Below, piece after piece: positions 50,780-52,912 of a stretch of 52,912 bases of DNA. The DNA is from CAINVV01 sp964506325. Lineage in GTDB: Bacteria > Bacteroidota > Bacteroidia > Bacteroidales > Prolixibacteraceae. A program made the translations under genes and the position numbers. Within the stretch, counting starts at the first letter, position 1. Each line of letters starts with the position of its first letter. A model generated the notes under the pieces. The model did not search any database, was not told the DNA's origin, and saw only the letters and a program-made list of their open reading frames with translations. The DNA lies in assembly GCA_964506325.1 (NCBI GenBank), contig CAZDLO010000014.1:1-52912 (forward strand), read 5' to 3'.

Positions 50780-51162
50780 GCATGTAGGCTGCCTCCATGT
50801 TGTTGCCTAATTTGCCTTGAGAAGCTGAGCCCGATGCCCGATCCATCCTGTTATGGTATACTGAGGGCACTTCAACCCTAATGCACAATAACCTGAGAAT
50901 TTCGGTTTCACCCGGGAAGAAAGGTAACCTCGGCAATGAAGCTGACTACTGTACCAAAGCTAAATAATAAATACCGTTGGGCATTATAGCTATCAGAACC
51001 ATAAAATTTCACAGCAGTGGCACACTTTGCTAACCTCTGACGGGACTTCCAAAGGTGGGGTGCGGAGTGCGGATGATAATTTCAGCACGAACCTGAAGTC
51101 TCCCCCTGGTGAAGAACCCCACGCGCTGGGAAGGGTTTGTTGACGCTTCGCGGTGCTTCAAT

Positions 51163-51257
51163 CTCTGTGTGACAAAAAGAACTGTCACAGAGACACACGG
51201 AGTAGAACAGAGGTCCACAGAGGAAAACGAACAAATCTTGCTCCCACTCATAACTCA
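51163..51257. repeat. Direct repeat copy A (CTCTGTGTGAC...)
   Basis: A ~95-base unit, from CTCTGTGTGACAAAAAGAAC to actcataactcata, repeated at 51325-51419 with few differences. Inside, CTCTGTG...AC and GTCACAGAG can pair as a hairpin. Similar CACAGAG-rich intergenic repeats are common in anaerobic bacterial genomes. Confidence 0.8.
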
Positions 51258-51324
51258 TAACTCCTAATTCATAACTCCAGCTCATGACTCATGTCTTATC
51301 TCTTATCTCTTTTTTTCTCCGTTA

Positions 51325-51419
51325 CTCTGTGTGACAAAAAGAACTGTCACAGAGACACACGGAGAAGAACAGGGGTCCACAAAGAATAACGAACAAATCC
51401 TGCCCCAACTCATAACTCA
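51325..51419. repeat. Direct repeat copy B (CTCTGTGTGAC...)
   Basis: Second copy, offset by 162 bases from copy A, ending eight bases before the IS element's left end. Confidence 0.8.
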
Positions 51420-51426
51420 AAATTAT

Positions 51427-52908
51427 GAGTGTTCAAAACATCTATTATACGATTAAAAGTTCTTTGAAATTTTGAAATATAGGAGATATTAACAGTTTAT
51501 GTATTGTTGTCAACTGGTCGTTTTGTTTTATTTTTTCAAAATGCTGGTTGTAAACAATTTAGTTGTGTGTCTGTTGATAATAATGATTGATTTTCAGACG
51601 GATAGATAAAAATGCAGATTAATTTTGATGCAGTTTTTCTACCATGAAGAAGTTCAAAGAGGACGGCATTGGTGTCATTGATTTACTCAAGCTTATTCCT
51701 GACGATCTTTTACTCGATTTGTCGGCTGATACCAATGTAGATTACCAGGTCAAGAAACTTTATGGTCGCAACGTATTCAATCTGCTTCTCTACGGATTGA
51801 TCAGCGGTGAAAGAGTCGGATTAAGATCTCTGGAGGACTTTTACAACTCCAGAAAATTCAAGGTTCTGTTTAAACTCCCTAGCAGTACAAAGTCTGCAAA
51901 GTATAATTCCTTGTCAGTAAGACTTGCCACGATGAATGTCGATTTTTTTGAAAAGGCTTATCAGGCAATTTATGAGCAATGCAGCCAATTGTACGACCAG
52001 TCAGATTTGACCCACAAGTACAAGATAACTCGTGTTGATTCAACAATGGTGGCTCAGACAGCGGCTAAGCTTGAGAACGGCATCAATGTTGGCAGCAATA
52101 AAATAGGCAGAAAGCAAGTCAAGTATACAATCTCTCTGACGGATATGTTTCCCAGCAGTGTAGAGATGTTCACCCAACAAAACTATATAAGTGAGAATCT
52201 TACCATTCCCCAGGCAATCCTAAAGGTCATCGACAAAAACAAAGACAATGTATTTGTTTTTGATCGCGGAGTTTTTAGCCGGGATGCCTTTTGTGAACTG
52301 GATAGCAATGGATGTTCATTTGTTACACGCTTACATGTTGGTGCGAAGCATCTTGTTGTAGAAGATTACAATACGCAAGAACCTATATCAGTGAACAATT
52401 TAACCGTTATCAAAGATCAAAGGGTTAAACTGTATCGAGCCGGAGCCAATATTGTTGATCATTCTTTCAGGTTAATCCAAACTGTAGACAAAAAAGGAAT
52501 ACCCTTTTGGTTTTTGTCCAACCGATTGGATCTGACCAGCGAAGAGATCATCCACATTTACAAAAGGCGATGGGACATAGAAGTCTTCTTCCGATTTATC
52601 AAACAAGAGCTCAATTTCACACACCTGATCAGCGTCAATGAAAATGGCATCAGGATTATCCTGTACATGACATTGATTCTTGCAATGCTTATTCTCATCT
52701 ACAAAAAGATCAACGACTTCGGATACAAAACAGCCAAAAGACGATTTGCAATGGAATTGGAAGAAATCATTGATGATTATCTGATCCAGTATTGCGGTGG
52801 CGATCCTAATACATACTTCTGGTAACTAATTAGTTAAGTTCCTATTTCCAAAATTTCAAAGAACGATTTATTTGTTGATAAAAATATTTTTAAAGGTTTT
52901 GAACACTC
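51427..52908 (+). mobile_element. IS4-family insertion sequence (~1.48 kb, complete)
   Basis: Terminal inverted repeats GAGTGTTCAAAAC at 51427-51439 and its exact complement at 52896-52908. Including TTAT/TTAA outside, 16 of 17 bases match. A second inverted pair, TTCTTTGAAATTTTG, lies ~30-45 bases inside each end (near 51460 and near 52849). One transposase fills the interior. The window stops four bases after the right end, so the target duplication cannot be read. Confidence 0.9.
51644..52825 (+). CDS. IS4-family DDE transposase
   Basis: A full-length 393-aa transposase. The catalytic triad is D132 (TRVDSTMV), D207 (VFVFDRGVFS) and E313, which lies in the YREK signature Y306-x2-R309-x3-E313-x6-K320 (IYKRRWDIEVFFRFIK), the mark of the IS4 group. 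No frameshift or stop is seen, so the element may be active. The gene is more AT-rich than its neighbours, as expected of a mobile element. Confidence 0.93.
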   Translation: MKKFKEDGIGVIDLLKLIPDDLLLDLSADTNVDYQVKKLYGRNVFNLLLYGLISGERVGLRSLEDFYNSRKFKVLFKLPSSTKSAKYNSLSVRLATMNVDFFEKAYQAIYEQCSQLYDQSDLTHKYKITRVDSTMVAQTAAKLENGINVGSNKIGRKQVKYTISLTDMFPSSVEMFTQQNYISENLTIPQAILKVIDKNKDNVFVFDRGVFSRDAFCELDSNGCSFVTRLHVGAKHLVVEDYNTQEPISVNNLTVIKDQRVKLYRAGANIVDHSFRLIQTVDKKGIPFWFLSNRLDLTSEEIIHIYKRRWDIEVFFRFIKQELNFTHLISVNENGIRIILYMTLILAMLILIYKKINDFGYKTAKRRFAMELEEIIDDYLIQYCGGDPNTYFW

Positions 52909-52912
52909 TTAA

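Larger units (their letters stand above)
50780..51426. other. Repeat-rich non-coding region
   Basis: No gene with support. It contains two imperfect ~95-base direct repeats (listed separately), scattered aactcat heptamers (51249-51300), short duplications such as GTGCGGAGTGCGGA near 51059, and runs of TCTTATCTC near 51293-51310. Confidence 0.6.

Noticed and set aside
48405..51419. CRISPR array from the repeated aactcat and CACAGAG units
   Set aside because: Units are 7 bases or two copies only, without regular spacers, and no cas genes are present.

Overview
The window looks like a scaffold of an uncultured, probably anaerobic or facultative Bacteroidota bacterium (Bacteroidales/Marinilabiliales-like). 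Supporting signs are a TonB-dependent receptor with an N-terminal carboxypeptidase-regulatory-like domain, SGLT-type sugar symport, FucP-type permease, PiT plus DUF47 phosphate uptake, promoters resembling TAnnTTTG and almost no Shine-Dalgarno signals. Two runs of N (10 and 100 bases) and an IS element reaching the right end point to an assembled metagenomic or draft contig. Genes are dense. No rRNA, tRNA or CRISPR array was recognised.

Layout. 0-9.4 kb: the end of an unknown gene, a zinc polyol/sugar dehydrogenase and a secreted sulfatase, then convergent genes for a TonB receptor with a small His-rich secreted protein, an RraA-like protein, a large uncharacterised membrane protein, and a divergent HGSNAT-like membrane acyltransferase. 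9.5-14.4 kb: a methanol-type methyltransferase cassette on the minus strand (corrinoid protein mtaC, zinc methyltransferase mtaB, RACo-like corrinoid activator) with a divergent AraC regulator. 14.4-20.2 kb: SixA phosphatase, ROK kinase with FucP-like permease, aldo/keto reductase, AEC transporter and a small conserved protein. 20.4-27.7 kb: asnS and rpoN, then an L-arabinose module (SGLT symporter, araA interrupted by a gap, araD; no ribulokinase here).

27.7-31.4 kb: a phosphate operon (DUF47 PhoU-like, PiT, PhoR, PhoB). 31.7-38.2 kb: a DUF6051 alpha/beta hydrolase, then a metal-uptake cluster (TonB receptor, NikR-like regulator that lacks all four classical nickel ligands, ZnuB/ZnuC/ZnuA-like ABC transporter) and yidD. 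38.6-40.4 kb: ferredoxin-NADP reductase and rlmN. 40.4-50.0 kb: a secreted polysaccharide-related cluster (DUF3472, beta-helix protein, six-hairpin glycosidase-like protein, a second arabinose/fucose isomerase-like enzyme, VOC protein, GH99-like protein). 50.1-52.9 kb: a small membrane protein, repeat-rich non-coding DNA and a complete IS4-type insertion sequence.

How it may fit together (inference): the arabinose genes, beta-helix protein, glycosidase-like proteins and sulfatase suit a degrader of plant or algal polysaccharide. Methanol is released when pectin is demethylated, so the mta cassette could capture methyl groups from the same substrate. The MtaA-type methyltransferase that would pass the methyl group on is not in the window. 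The most unusual items are this mta cassette in a Bacteroidota background, the ligand-less NikR homologue with matching putative operators, a short leader element shared by unrelated genes, and a roughly 200-bp MITE-like element inserted in a heptamer array.
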